Assembly: GCF_016097555.1 (NCBI RefSeq)
Contig: NC_054706.1
Span: 47,493,070-47,557,069 of the forward strand
Direction of reading: 5' to 3'
Length of the DNA: 64,000 nt
Origin: Gigantopelta aegis
Taxonomy: Eukaryota > Mollusca > Gastropoda > Neomphalida > Peltospiridae
This document shows, in pieces, positions 1 to 13,300 of this stretch. Numbering within the stretch: position 1 is the stretch's first letter; each line of letters opens with the position of its first letter. Both the position numbers and the translations under genes were made by a program. A model generated the notes under the pieces. That model ran no database searches. It worked only from the letters and a program-made list of their open reading frames with translations, and had not been told where the DNA came from.

Positions 1-658
1 TCTGCCATTCTTGTAAGTTTAATAGACAATTTGGCGAAATAATTGCATGTAATAACTAACATTTTATATAAAATATCTGTCGATTTCTGCCATTCTTGTA
101 AGTTTAATAGACAATTTGGCGAAATAATTGCATGTAATAACTAACATTTTATATAAAATATCTGTCGATTTCTGCCATTCTTTTAAGTTTAATAGACAAT
201 TTGGCGAAATAATTAATAGACAATTTGGCGAAATAATTGCATGTAATAACTAACATTTTATATAAAATATCTGTCGATTTCTGCCATTCTTTTAAGTTTA
301 ATAGACAATTTGGCGAAATAATTGCATGTAATAACTAACATTTTATAAAAATATCTGTCGATTTCTGCCATTCTTGTAAGTTTAATAGACAATTTGGCGA
401 AATAATTGCATGTAATAACTAACATTTTATACAAAATATCTGTCGATTTCTGCCATTCTTGTAAGTTTAATAGACAATTTGGCGAAATAATTGCATGTAA
501 TAACTAACATTTTATACAAAATATCTGTCGATTTCTGCCATTCTTGTAAGTTTAATAGACAATTTGGCGAAATAATTGCATGTAATAACTAACATTTTAT
601 ATAAAATATCTGTCGATTTCTGCCATTCTTGTAAGTTTAATAGACAATTTGGCGAAAT
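1..658. repeat. 85-bp minisatellite, about 7.7 copies, with element edge
   Basis: Units begin at 1, 86, 171, 280, 364, 449, 534 and 619, giving a period of 85 (84 once). The third unit carries a 24-base internal duplication. The array stops at about 658 and is followed by TGTTTTGCTCACCCAGAGCT, an edge motif that recurs in reverse orientation beside the array at 63.29 kb. It lies in intron 7 of the RICH-type gene, about 105 bases past the exon 7 donor. The left boundary is outside the window. Confidence 0.95.
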
Positions 659-764
659 GTTTTGCTCACCCAGAGCTAGCCCTGGCCATAGGTAACAAAT
701 TGTTACATTCAAACGTTGTGACTAAAAAAAATTAAAGGTAATAAGATGTAATGATGTTACTTAC

Positions 765-833
765 TGCAAGTAATTTTGAACTATGATCTGTTTCTTTGGC
801 TATAAAATTTGACATTTCTACAGCTAAAGCATC
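765..833 (-). CDS. ARHGAP17: RICH-type gene exon 7 (BAR domain)
   Basis: 69 bases, phase 0 at both ends, coding DALAVEMSNFIAKE then TDHSSKLLA. The acceptor is a T-run followed by AG at 834-835 and the donor is GTAAGT. It aligns with the family block DQLAADMYNFMAKE (recalled). The next exon would lie left of the window, past the 85-bp array. Confidence 0.85.
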
Positions 834-3800
834 CTAAAAAAAAAGAAGAAAAAAAAGAAACAAGCATTGGTAAATTATGTTATTTTCAATTTCACTCAAT
901 TCATCTTAAACATGTTATGATCAATTTATAATGACGACCAAAAGAAACTATACCAAGAAAAAAGTATTTTATTTCCTTTATAATTTGGATAATGGAAATA
1001 AAAAAGGTGGTTAAATGTGTTTCTGTTTTTATGGAATTAAAAAAAATTCCCAACACGCCAAAACACCATTCTCATGAATATAAATGTATTAAACATACAA
1101 CATATTTTGGGTTTCTTCAGTAGTATAGCAGTCAATTTCACAAAACATTGCAAATTTATGTCTGCGACTAGCAGTTAAACCGGTCATACCGTATGTTTAC
1201 ATGTGATTGGAATCTATTTCACGCAGAAAATAACATCATTATGGATTATGGAGCATTTTATTGACGAAAGAAAAGAAAATATGTGTATTTTAAACTATAT
1301 TTGGTTTATTGTTAATAGTAACAAGAACTGTGGTTTAGTCGTAGATTTACGTTTACGTGCAAAACTAGGCTTACGATGTTTAGTAAAGTTGGGCCCTGGT
1401 ATAGTTTCTTTTGGACATCAGTATATAATAGAATGATAAATTGAAATTTAAGAAGAAAAAACCCCATTAAATTATTTACATTCAATGAAAACTAATTCAT
1501 TTTGGATGCATTTTTAAAGTAAAATTTTTACAAAAAGAACCTGTTTACCACGTTTTTGTTCAACAAATTACTATTAGCATTTTCTGCAAAATATCACTGG
1601 CCTCTTTCATTGAAAACAGTGGCTAATATGATTAAGTTACTTATGCCTGTGAGTTTTCTTGAAGAAGTCAAAAGTATACAGACGAAACATTAAGTTTTAT
1701 TATCTTTGTAACTTTGCTGTGGTTTTTAAAAAAACATGTAGATGGTCTTGAGACAATAACGTTTGTTTTACTTATTAATTACTGTATATTGCCGTGTATT
1801 AGCCGTCTTTTGAAGTCTAGAAACACTTTCCAAAAGAAGAGAGTCGGCTTATACACAGAGGCAACAAATTGGAGTATAAAATTACGATCGAAAATTAGCC
1901 CGACCGTGACTTATAAATTTTGATCAGACCCTTAGCCTTTCACAGATTATGTAACAATAATTTGTGTATAGTATAAATAAAACACCCCATCATGCAATAT
2001 TATGCAGTTTTTGGTTCTTGAATGCATTATAAGTTTAATGAATAATAATAAAAAATTACTTGTTTTATTGTCATTTCAATGGTAAAAACGTATTCTTTCC
2101 AACTGTCCGCCATCTTTGTTTGACCTGTGCTGGGACCAGTCTTTCACATAGTAAATTTAAGATACAAAACGGTGTTTTTTCTTCAAACAAGTATTCTATT
2201 TCTAATATTATTGTTTTGTTGGGAGGGTGCATTAAACTGTAAAGTAATGCCATAAATAAATTAAGCTCATTATTAACATTACTGACTGAAAAAACATAAC
2301 ATGAATTTCAGGACGATACTTACTCCCACAATTGTCACATGACCTTACCATATACAGTGCAGTCACGGACCGCATGATCTTTTGTTTCTGTGTGTGTGTG
2401 GTGGGGGATTAAACATGCCTCAATGATTTTACTTTTTGCTGTCAAGTGAATAAATTAATTACTTGTGTGCAGTGATATGTTGTTACAGCTTGAATTATTT
2501 ATTTTTCTGTTATGCTTTATCAGTTCTAAATTATTTTTCACGGCATGGTAGATAGCACTGCTGCATTGATTGCGATCGCAATTACCGTTTTTGTAATAAT
2601 TAAAGGGAAAACAAATATAATGAACAAGACAAGCACAAGTCTATTTGTTGACAATATTATTGAAATTGATACAACATACAAGTGGACAAAAGATGACTTC
2701 GGCTTATACACAAGGCCGATGACTTTGTACTAGATATTTAGGGTCAAACTAAGAGGTCGGCTTATCCAAGGAGTCGGCTAATACACGGTATACAATAAAA
2801 CTTACTTTAATATTTTCTACTTTATTCGATGCTTCATCATATTCATCTTTTATTGTGTCTGCTTTCGCTGCAGCCATGGTGAAGTTCTGCCCCGACATGT
2901 TAGACTGCCGCACAGCAGAGTTAAACCTGGAAATAATGAAGTTGAAAACTAAAAGTTAAACCTATTTATTCCTGCTCCAGTGATGACAAGGCTCGACATA
3001 GATAAAAATGATATAATGGATTTGTCTAGAAATCAATTTAAATGACATTAATTTCGGCTAGGTGAGTACATAGTGTTCTTTATTTCTTTTTTTTTTCCTT
3101 CATTTCCTGATTTTTTGGGTAACAGATCCTTGAACTAAGTATCAATAAATAAATAATTTGTGAAGTAACATTCAGGATTAAAAATAAATTAATTCAATTT
3201 TTTTTTTTTAAATAAAGTAAACATTTTTTTTTTCAAAATTAGAACTTAACATTTTTTTGAAACGTGCAACATAAATAAATGCAACTATAAACCAAGTTTC
3301 AATGATCTAGGACTTACAGCTTGTAAGAAATGGAAGTTAATATTGGAGCTAAACATAACAGTTGATGTTGTTCTTGTCAGAAATGTAATATCTATATAAA
3401 TTCACCTTATGACAGTTATGTCAAGACAACAAAACAGTTGTTCATTTGGCAATATCAAGGTTGTCGTTTTTACTAACATTCTAAACTAAACTAGATGTCA
3501 CAATATGAGAAACACTTTACCTTCCCACATGTATAACTCTCCAGTGATTTAACAACACTTACCTCCCTTTAGCTGAATCCATGTCTAATGTTGCCTTGTT
3601 CAAGTGCCTACGGACTTTCATTATGGCTGGAATATCAACCTAGAAAATAAATTATAATAACAGATTAGCCACAACAAATAGCTTTCATACAAATGCACAG
3701 TATCACGCCACTATAATATCTCACTTATGTACTGGTATACTCAAATGACTAGAGAAGTATCCATGGTACATGTACAAGTACGTACATTTTGTATGCAGCT

Positions 3801-4248
3801 TGGTTGCCCTCATTTTAAACCCAGGTTCAGACAAACAAGCATGTGTCAAGAGAGGATATCCACACATTCATCCTACCCATCAATGTTGTTTTTTTCTTTC
3901 TGTTTTTTTTTTCAAAACTAATTCCATTATATTATGCAACTGTTGAACAACCCTTTTTCAGAATCATTTTCATTTTATTAACCAATTTTTTACTTTATTT
4001 TTGTGCTTATATCCAATTAATTAAAGTTCAAGACTGGTGACCTGGACACACACCTGTTATTTGGGTTAACTATTCAGGACAGTGGGTTCATGGTTAGGGT
4101 AGCTTGGTGATATTCTGACCCCTTTGGGACTTGCAGCACTTGTATCACGTGTCACACTCTGTGACTTTGACCCATTTGTTCAGGCAGGCATTCTGCACAT
4201 GCGACCTAACTGGTAGTGGTGCATGCTAGCTAATAGGCAGCTGGCTCT

Positions 4249-4306
<58 letters not shown>

Positions 4307-7300
4307 AGATTCCTTCTGTACAATTCCAACCACTACCAGATTCCTTTCCTTTCACAATTCTTGTATCCACTATTCACTACTGACAAGTCACAAAGGTCAG
4401 AGATATGAATACCAAAATTATATAGTTCATGGGCCGAACTTATGAAATGTTTTCTGTAAATGTGTGTGTTTAAGCATTGTAAATAGTGAATATATGCAGT
4501 TACAAACATTCTTAAAAAGACCGGGTTTTGTAAATTGAGCCCAGTTTGCCCTTTTATGCTGAGGCATGACAATCAAGTCTGAGATATTAGGGTTTAAGCT
4601 GGACCAAAAAGATTATTTGCAATTTAGCAAAAATTGGTAACAAAATTTGCCGCCAAATAAAAATTTCAATTAGCTAAGCAGCCAAAATGGTTGCAGATCT
4701 AGCTACAAATAGATAGGCATTTTCTAATTATCATTTTGGCAAAATATTAAAGAAATATTTTCTCCAAATTCAAGTTTAATTCACATTTGGCGATTTGATT
4801 TGGCAATTTGGTCAAACAACAGCTTAAAACCTGAGATATATAAGTCATAGGTGTATGGGCTGCCATTATTGTAAGTGGGGAGGCTGGTTTTTGTCGAGAC
4901 TAAACGAAAATGCCCAAATTTGGGGTAACAGTGTTTTTTACTGCCAAACAGCTATATAGGGTTGCAAATGAATCACTATGCATTTTTACATGGATTACAA
5001 CTAATTTTGCAGACAGAATAATGAAAATACATGGTAAAAAGGCCTCAGGTTAGCACATTTTGCCCAAATATCTCTATAGTTTTTGCCTGATTTTAAGGAT
5101 TTGCTCCAGTACTAGGGAGGCAGTTGCCCCGTCATGTAAGCTTATGATATAAGTTGAGCCTTACCTCGTTGATTGACTGCAGTGGCTGTAAAACGTCTCT
5201 CTCCACGTTGATTTCATACTGAAGACGTTCACGTGCCAGCGTACTCTCACACTCTCCACACATATGACAGACCTGTCTGTAAACAAACAAACACCATCAA
5301 AATATATACTAAAATACTGGATAAATAAGATATATGTTGGTAAAATATGCAAAATTACTGTAAACCAGATTAATATTGCAACATTTTAAAAAGATGAAAA
5401 ATTAATTTTGTGGTATTAGAAAAACCAGGCTGGCCAGAAACACTTCAGATTGCATAGAAATGGATAATCTAAACAATAAAATATGAGTAATGTCTGATGT
5501 TAATTATCAAAAATGGCTCTAATATAGTGAAAAATAGGTTGTAGTATTTAAAAACTAGGGTCTGTCACTTTAAAAAAATATTAACTTAATTATAAAGGTA
5601 CTGAATATTATTTATCATTTTCTCAACGAACAAGGGTTAAAATGACAATCTATAAAACAGTGTTCAACTGTAAACAAAGTTCACAGGACATGGCCAAAGG
5701 CTGTGACTGGAGAAGGAGAAAAATGAAAAAACTTATTATCTTTCTTTCAAGTCTCACAGGTGTTGTGTATATAACAATTAAATGCTTACAGTCAGAACAA
5801 CTGGCATCCTATTTCAAGTCATATCAACTTCTTATTAGACTGAGCATTAGTTGGGACATCCATTTGGCGATTTCTTGTTCCAGCCAGTGCACCACGACTG
5901 GTATATCAAAGGCTGTGGTATGTACTACCCTGTCTGTGGGATGGTGCATATAAAAGATTCCTTGCTGCTAATCGAAAAGAGCAGCCTATGAAGTGGCGTT
6001 TCCTCTCTCAATTATCTGTGTGGTCGTTAACCATACATGTATGTCTGACACCATATAACCGTAAAAATAAAATGTGTTGAGTGCATCGTTAAATAAAACA
6101 TTTCTTCCTAGTTGGGACATGGTTATTGTAACTTCTTAAGATAGAGGTCAGGATTACCTCAGACAGTGGAGCACTCATTTGAGGTGCTTGGAGTAGAGGA
6201 TCGAACTACCATTGTGGACCCATACACTTTTTTCCCCCTCATCGAACCAGTACCTCACAACTAGTATATTAAAGGCTGTGGTATGTACAGTCCTGTCTAT
6301 GTGCAAGTGCACATAAAAAAAACCTTTGATAATTAATGTGCTCTAGTGGTGTCCTTAAACAAAAAAACTTTTTCTTAAGGCAGATGGATGTCTATTTTTT
6401 ATAATTTTGTTATCAAGGTAACGACTCTATGGGATTCATAGTTAATTGTTTTACCTAGCACATGGTATTTTTAATATAATTAATTTATTAGTACTAAAAA
6501 TTATCAACAACAGATGATTATCATTGGTGACTGAGAATTGACATGGACTGCATTACACAGAATGACAGATTATTCAGTCATTAGTCAGCATTGATTAAAA
6601 TACATTTGTAATGAGGTATTAAATGAACCACCAATTGAACTTTAAAACAAATAGTGTTAATGTTTTTTTAGTTACCTTGATTTTAATTTTTTACTATTTT
6701 TTTCTATTCTGTTTATATTTGGTAAAACCTTTAATTGGGGAAAAAATAAAAAAGACTTTACGCCCCTCTAAATACATTTCTCTTTATGCAAGCGTAAATT
6801 CATAAATCGGGCAAGATTCTCAGGAATGAAATAGCTTACTGAAACATTCAATTGAATCACTATTGGGTCCTTAAACCAGGATACAGAATGACATGGTAAA
6901 ATTGGTCTCAGTGACCACAAGTATGAAGCAAATCAAAATGGGTCATGGTATAACAAAAGTTAAAAAGCACCATTCTATGGGGGATTTTTCATGGCAGTAC
7001 CGAGTCCAACCCAGAGTGAGTGCATCGCTAGGCACAATGGGCAGGTGTAAGGCTACATACTCTGAGAGTTTCACCCACTTTACAGTGGTGTCGTAGTTAA
7101 GGCTTAAGCCAACAGACAATAAGGCTGGTAGGTACTGGGTTCACACCCCGGTACCAGCTCCCACCCAGAGCTGGGGGAAAAAAAAGAGGAAAAAAAAGCA
7201 GCACTATTCTAATGACAAAGATTATGATACGCACCCCAGAAGGGTTTCATCTCCAAGCAAACCAGCTGACTCAATCAAACTGTGAGCTAAAGAAGTCTCC

Positions 7301-10300
7301 GGCAACTTTTTCTGAAAATAGAAAATAAATGGATAATTATTTGCTATTAAGGAATCCATGTAAGAGCATTGCTGTTATACTTGTTAGCCAGTGCAACACG
7401 ATTAGTATATCAAAGGTTGTGGTATGTGCTATCCTGTCTATGGGATGGTGCATATAAAATAATGTGTTGCTACTAATGGAAAAATTTAGCGGGTTTTCTC
7501 TCTAAGACTATATGTCAAAATTACCAAATGTTTGACATCCAATATCCGATGATTAATAAATTAATGTGCTCTACTGGTGTCATTAAACAAAACAAACTTT
7601 AACTTTTTTAGCTGTTGTATTACATGTAACAGAGGTCAGTTACATGTACAAAATTTCAGGAGAACAGTTTTTGTCAATCTCCTTGATTAATAGAGAGGAT
7701 GAATTAACAACAAAATTATTACATTGAATAATTTAAACATCAGAATTACAGTGCATACCTTTATATACGGTACATATAAAAGTCATTTATAAAAACTTAA
7801 AATTTCTGGCTGGCACATCTTAATTTATTAATCATTGCTTGTCATGTTTAGTGTATTAAATCAAATCTATACTAATGGAAATGCAGCAAATATATTTGAT
7901 TACAACCAAAACCCTCATCCACAGAATGACAAATTTAACCAAGTTACTGGCTGGCAATCTCACAGTACCAACAATCAATTCCTCATTACATCTCTGTATT
8001 TCATATAGGCATAACGACTCTAGTTGTGCATTAAATTTTATCTCAAATACCATGTGTTTCCTTATTTCTTTCTTATTTATAATTGTGTTTCATTACAGTT
8101 TCAGGCAATCAATAGCAGTCAGTTTTGGTTGTGCTACTTTTGGTGGACAGTTTGGCTTTGACATCGAAGTCATCACTATGGTGCAGCCAATCAGATGTTT
8201 ATAAACTGATCCCCAACATATGTGGGATATGACTGTGTGATGCCACAAAATCTCACAGTTTTCTCTCCAATGTGTGTGTAAGAAACCCCACTCACCAGTT
8301 GATTCTCCATATCGACCCCCTGAGTATACAGATATAATGAAATCTTACACAGTGTTTTCACCAATGTGTTAATAATAAACCCCACTCACCAGTCGTTTCT
8401 CTATGTCGACCCCTGAGCTAACAGACATAATTAAATCTCAGTGTTTTCTCCAGTGTGTGTGTATGAAACCCCATTCATGAGACTTTTCTCTATGTCAACC
8501 CCCTGAGCTTGCAGACCTAATGAAATCTCATAGTGTCTTCTCCAGGTGTAAGAAACTCCACTCACCAGTCGTTTCTCGATGTCGAGTCCCTGAGCTTGAC
8601 ATAATGAAATCTCACACAGTGTTTTCACCAACATGTGAGTAACAAACCCCACTCACCAGTCGTTTCTCGATGTCGTCTCCCTAAGCTTGCAGACATAATG
8701 AAATCTCACACAGTGTTTTCACCATCATGTGAGTAATAAGGCCAACACACCAGTCATTTCTCAATGTCGACCCCCTGAGCTTGCAGACATAATGAAATCT
8801 CCAAGTGTTTTCTCTAGGTATAACAAACCCCACTCACCAGTCATTTCTCAATGTCATCCCCCTAAGCTTGCAGACATAATGAAATCTCACAGTGTTTTCT
8901 CTAGGTGTAACAAACCCCACTCACCAGTCATTTCTTGATGTCGACCCCCTGAGCTTGCAGACATAATGAAATCTCACACAGTGTTTTCACCATCATGTGA
9001 GTAATAAGGCCAACTCACCAGTCGTTTCTCAATGTCAACCCCCTGAGCTTACAGACATAATGAAATCTCACACAGTGTTTTCACTATCATGTGAGTAATA
9101 AGGCCAACTCACCAGTCGTTTCTCAATGTCAACCCCCTGAGCTTACAGACATAATGAAATCTCACACAGTGTTTTCACTATCATGTGAGTAATAAGGCCA
9201 ACTCACCAGTCGTTTCTCAATGTCAACCCCCTGAGCTTGCATACATAATGAAATCTCACACAGTGTTTTCACCATCATGTGAGTAATAAGGCCAACTCAC
9301 CAGTCGTTTCTCGATGTCGACCCCCCCCGAGCTTGCAGACATAACGAAATCTCACACAGTTTTTTCGCCAACATGTGAGTAACAAACCTCACTCACCAGT
9401 CGTTTCTCGATGTCGACCCCCTGAGCTTGCAGACATAATGAAATCTTCTTGGTGATCACCGCACTGTTGGTCTTCACTACGTCAACCCGTTTCTCCACCG
9501 ACAGAAGCTCATCGGACAGCACCTCCGACTTCTCCGCTCTGAAACGACACAACACACATAGGTACTTATACTTGCATGTAAATGTAGATACTTGTGGCTT
9601 ATTAACTGTCTGCGACAAAATCAGGCAAAAAAAAGAGAGCAACTAAACACCAACCCCATGTAAACAAAAAACCTGGCACACACACATACAAACCCACTCC
9701 CCCCCCCCCAAAAAAAAAAAACCAAAAGCAAAATTAAAACCAGGTTACCCAGCACAGAAAATACATTGGATATTGTGTTAAATGATAACTTTATAATAAA
9801 ATTATGAACTAAATGTATGAGCTGTACGGTACAAATCTATTTTACTGTATACTTTGTATTCTCAATAACAAGTAAAAAGTGTTATTCGTATTTTTGTTTT
9901 CATATAAGTGATGCAAATTATCTTACAAAATAGCTATGCTAACCACTCCTAACTTTATCTGAAAACAAGGACACCTTATATATGACGTCATTTGTTATTG
10001 TTTTCAGTAAGTACACTTTACACAAATAAAACAAATTATGTCACTATTCAAGAGAAAATCATACTAACTATATAACTATTCCTTTCAACCAAAAAGCAAT
10101 TTTAATGCAGGATTTTTTTATTTTTTTAAATTGAATTAGCATTTATTGAAAATGAGGAGCGGGACGTAGTCCAGTGGTAGAGTGTTCGCTTGATGCGTGT
10201 TCAGTCTAGGATCAATCCCCGTCAGTGGACCCATTGGGCTATTTCTCATTCCAGCCAGTGCTCTACAACTGGTGTAACAAAGGCCGTGGTATGTACTATC

Positions 10301-13300
10301 CTGTCTGTGGGATGTTGCACATAAAAGATCCCTTGCTGCTAATCTGTGTAGTCCTAAACCATATGTCTGACGCCATATAAATGTAAATAAAATGTGTTGA
10401 GTGCGTCGTTAAATAAAACATTTCCTTCCTTATTGAAAATGAAAAACGTATGTAAACGTTATCTCCTGATATTTGACTACAGCTTGACAAAAACATTTTT
10501 TGGTCTAGTTTTAACTTTTTTTTTATTATATAAAGTTAACCTTTAAAGAAACTTCAAAGGAACCTGATAAAGCTTGTTTAAGCTGATGGCCTCTACTATG
10601 GTATACACATGCATATAGCATTTGTTTGCAATAATACAATAATGTACACATTTCCTTTGCACAATGTACACAGTAACACTGTTAGTACAACCTGTTAAAG
10701 TGGCTATCTCTCACTGGAATCTACTTGTTTAAGCAGGTCACCATAAACCTCCTTCCAACTCGTCTACTAATACTCTCAACTGATCTGTATCAAGCAGCAA
10801 GCTATCTTAAGAGGCCATCTACTTTAAGCATTTGCGGGGGTGGGGGGGGGGGGGGGTGGGGGTGCGACTGTACGTACACTGTAGCTCAGTGGTAAAGCGC
10901 TTGCCTGATGCATGGTTGGTCTAAGATCGATCTCCTATAGGCTGTATACTACCAAATCAAATCCCATAGATGACAATAGTAACATAGTGTGGCTAAAATT
11001 CCTACCTGCAGCATATCAATCGACATAAACACCATGGATATAAATACTACCACCCCTCACCCTTAAAGTGAATCAGAAACAATTTGGGGGTCAAGCTGCT
11101 CATTTCAAAGTTAACAGGTAGCGTCTATGACTACCCTAGTTCCACACATAATTTGAGTACTTTTTTTTTTACAGGTACCCTATACATGTTGCAAGCACAA
11201 GTCTACTGGACACAGTGGTACTAGATAAAATAAAATGGCATACATTTTTTGTGCAGATGAAACTTTTTTTTTTTTAAACCAACACACTCACATTTATCAC
11301 CAATCACAGGACTTGTCGTGTTCAGTGCACCTCGAACTTTGACCCAGCCAGAAATTATTTGGTTTAGTACTACCATCAAAGGCCATTGTATGTACCATCC
11401 TATCTGTGGGATGGTGCATATAAAAGATCCCTTGCTACTAATGGAAAAATTCTCTCTAAGACTACATGTCAAGATCAACAAATGTTTTGTCATTCAGTAA
11501 GCGACAGTTAATAAATCAATGTGCTCTAGTGGTGTCAAACACTAAAGCTGACAAACTTTAACTTTAACCCATATATAAAGACCCCTCTTTGAACCATAAT
11601 GGTGTTGTGGATATTCCATCAGACTTAAGGCTGGTAGGTTTTGGGTTCACACACCGGTACTGGCTTCCACCCAGATTTAGTTTCAACGGCTCAATGGGTT
11701 CATGTAGGTTTAGGACCACTAACCCACCATCTTGGAAATGCGAACAGCCCAGATAAGAAACATGTGTGCTTGAACCTTAAGCATGAAAATAATTTGAAAT
11801 GAAATAAAAGAATCATGACTTAGATATTACTGTAATAGTATATATGTTACAGTGCTTGCCTCTGAAAATGATGAGAAGGATAGTTTCATTCAGCTGGCAC
11901 CAACTCTAGTGTTGCATAACCCATTAATATAGCTAACCCAAGTGTTCAAGGTACGTATCTTATTAGTTGCTATAAAATAAATTCTTGGCTACTTGATATA
12001 GAAAGAAAGAAAGAAAGAAATGTTTTATTTAACGACGCACTGAACACATTTTATTTACGGTTATATGGCGTCAGACATATGGTTAAGGACCACACAGATT
12101 TTGAGAGGAAACCCGCTGTCGCCACTACATGGGCTACTCTTCCGATTAGCAGCAAGGGATCTTTTATTTGCGCTTCCCACAGGCAGGATAGCACAAACCA
12201 TGGCCTTTGTTGAACCAGTTATGGATCACTGGTTGGTGCAAGTGGTTTATACCTACCCATTAAGCCTTGTGGAACACTCACTCAGGGTTTGGAGTCGGTA
12301 TTTGGATTAAAAATCCCATGCCTCGACTAGGATCCGAGCCCAGTACCTACCAGCCTGTAGACCGATGGCCTAACCACGACGCCACCGAGGCCGGTCACTT
12401 GATATAGCTACTTGCTGCTGCCATGCAATGGACTACTCTTTCTGATTAGCAGCATGGGATATTTTATGTAGATGATCAGAAACATGCTGGATTTGCATAA
12501 ACTGATATTTAAGAATGGCATTAAAAACATGCTGTTCCTTTCAGTATACCGAACTTTTAATTAGGTCTTCACATGTCCCCACTCCACAAACATTTTAACC
12601 AGTTCTCCACAAACATCAAAGGGTGTAGTACGTGTGTGTTTATAGGAAAATGTGCAAGTACATGTATGTAAAAGACTCATTGTTAATCCACTTGTTAATG
12701 AATAAAATAACTTAAAAGGTGCATGATATATTGTTGAACAACTCAGGACACAATCATCGTACATGTATATTTAACACTATAGTTGCTTAACACAGTGCTA
12801 GGGTGAAGTTAAGTAAACATTATAGATCTCTTTTTCACAACCAGATAAGTAAAAGTAAAGAAGATGATGTACAAACACGTTAGCATAGAAGCTCTGTATA
12901 ACAAGCTACATGTATTTTAAAATTATGAGGGGCGAGATGTAGCCCTGTGGTAAAGCACTCGCTTTGGGATCGATCCATATCAGTGGACCCATAGGGCTAT
13001 TTCTTGCTCCAGCCAATGCACAACGACTGGTACATCAAAGGCTGTGGTGAAATATGCTATCCTGTCTATAGGATGGTGCATATAAAGATCCCTTGCTGCT
13101 ATTCGAAAAGAGTAGCCCATGAAGTGGCAACAGCGGATTTCCTCCCTCAATATCTGTGTGGTCCTTAACCATATGTCCGACGCCATATAACCATAAATGA
13201 AATGTGTTGAGTGCGTCGTTAAATAAAACATTTCTTTTCCTTTCAAAACTATAACTGCAAACATTATACTTGTATGTGTTAATGAGTTCAAAAACCTGTA

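Noticed and set aside
8431-8652. Extra coding exons of the BAR gene in the array
   Set aside because: Units contain a donor but no convincing polypyrimidine tract and acceptor, so they are exon-end copies and not complete duplicated exons.
8230-9396. CRISPR-like array
   Set aside because: Units vary throughout, with no constant repeat and unique spacers; it is a minisatellite derived from exon 2 in an animal genome.
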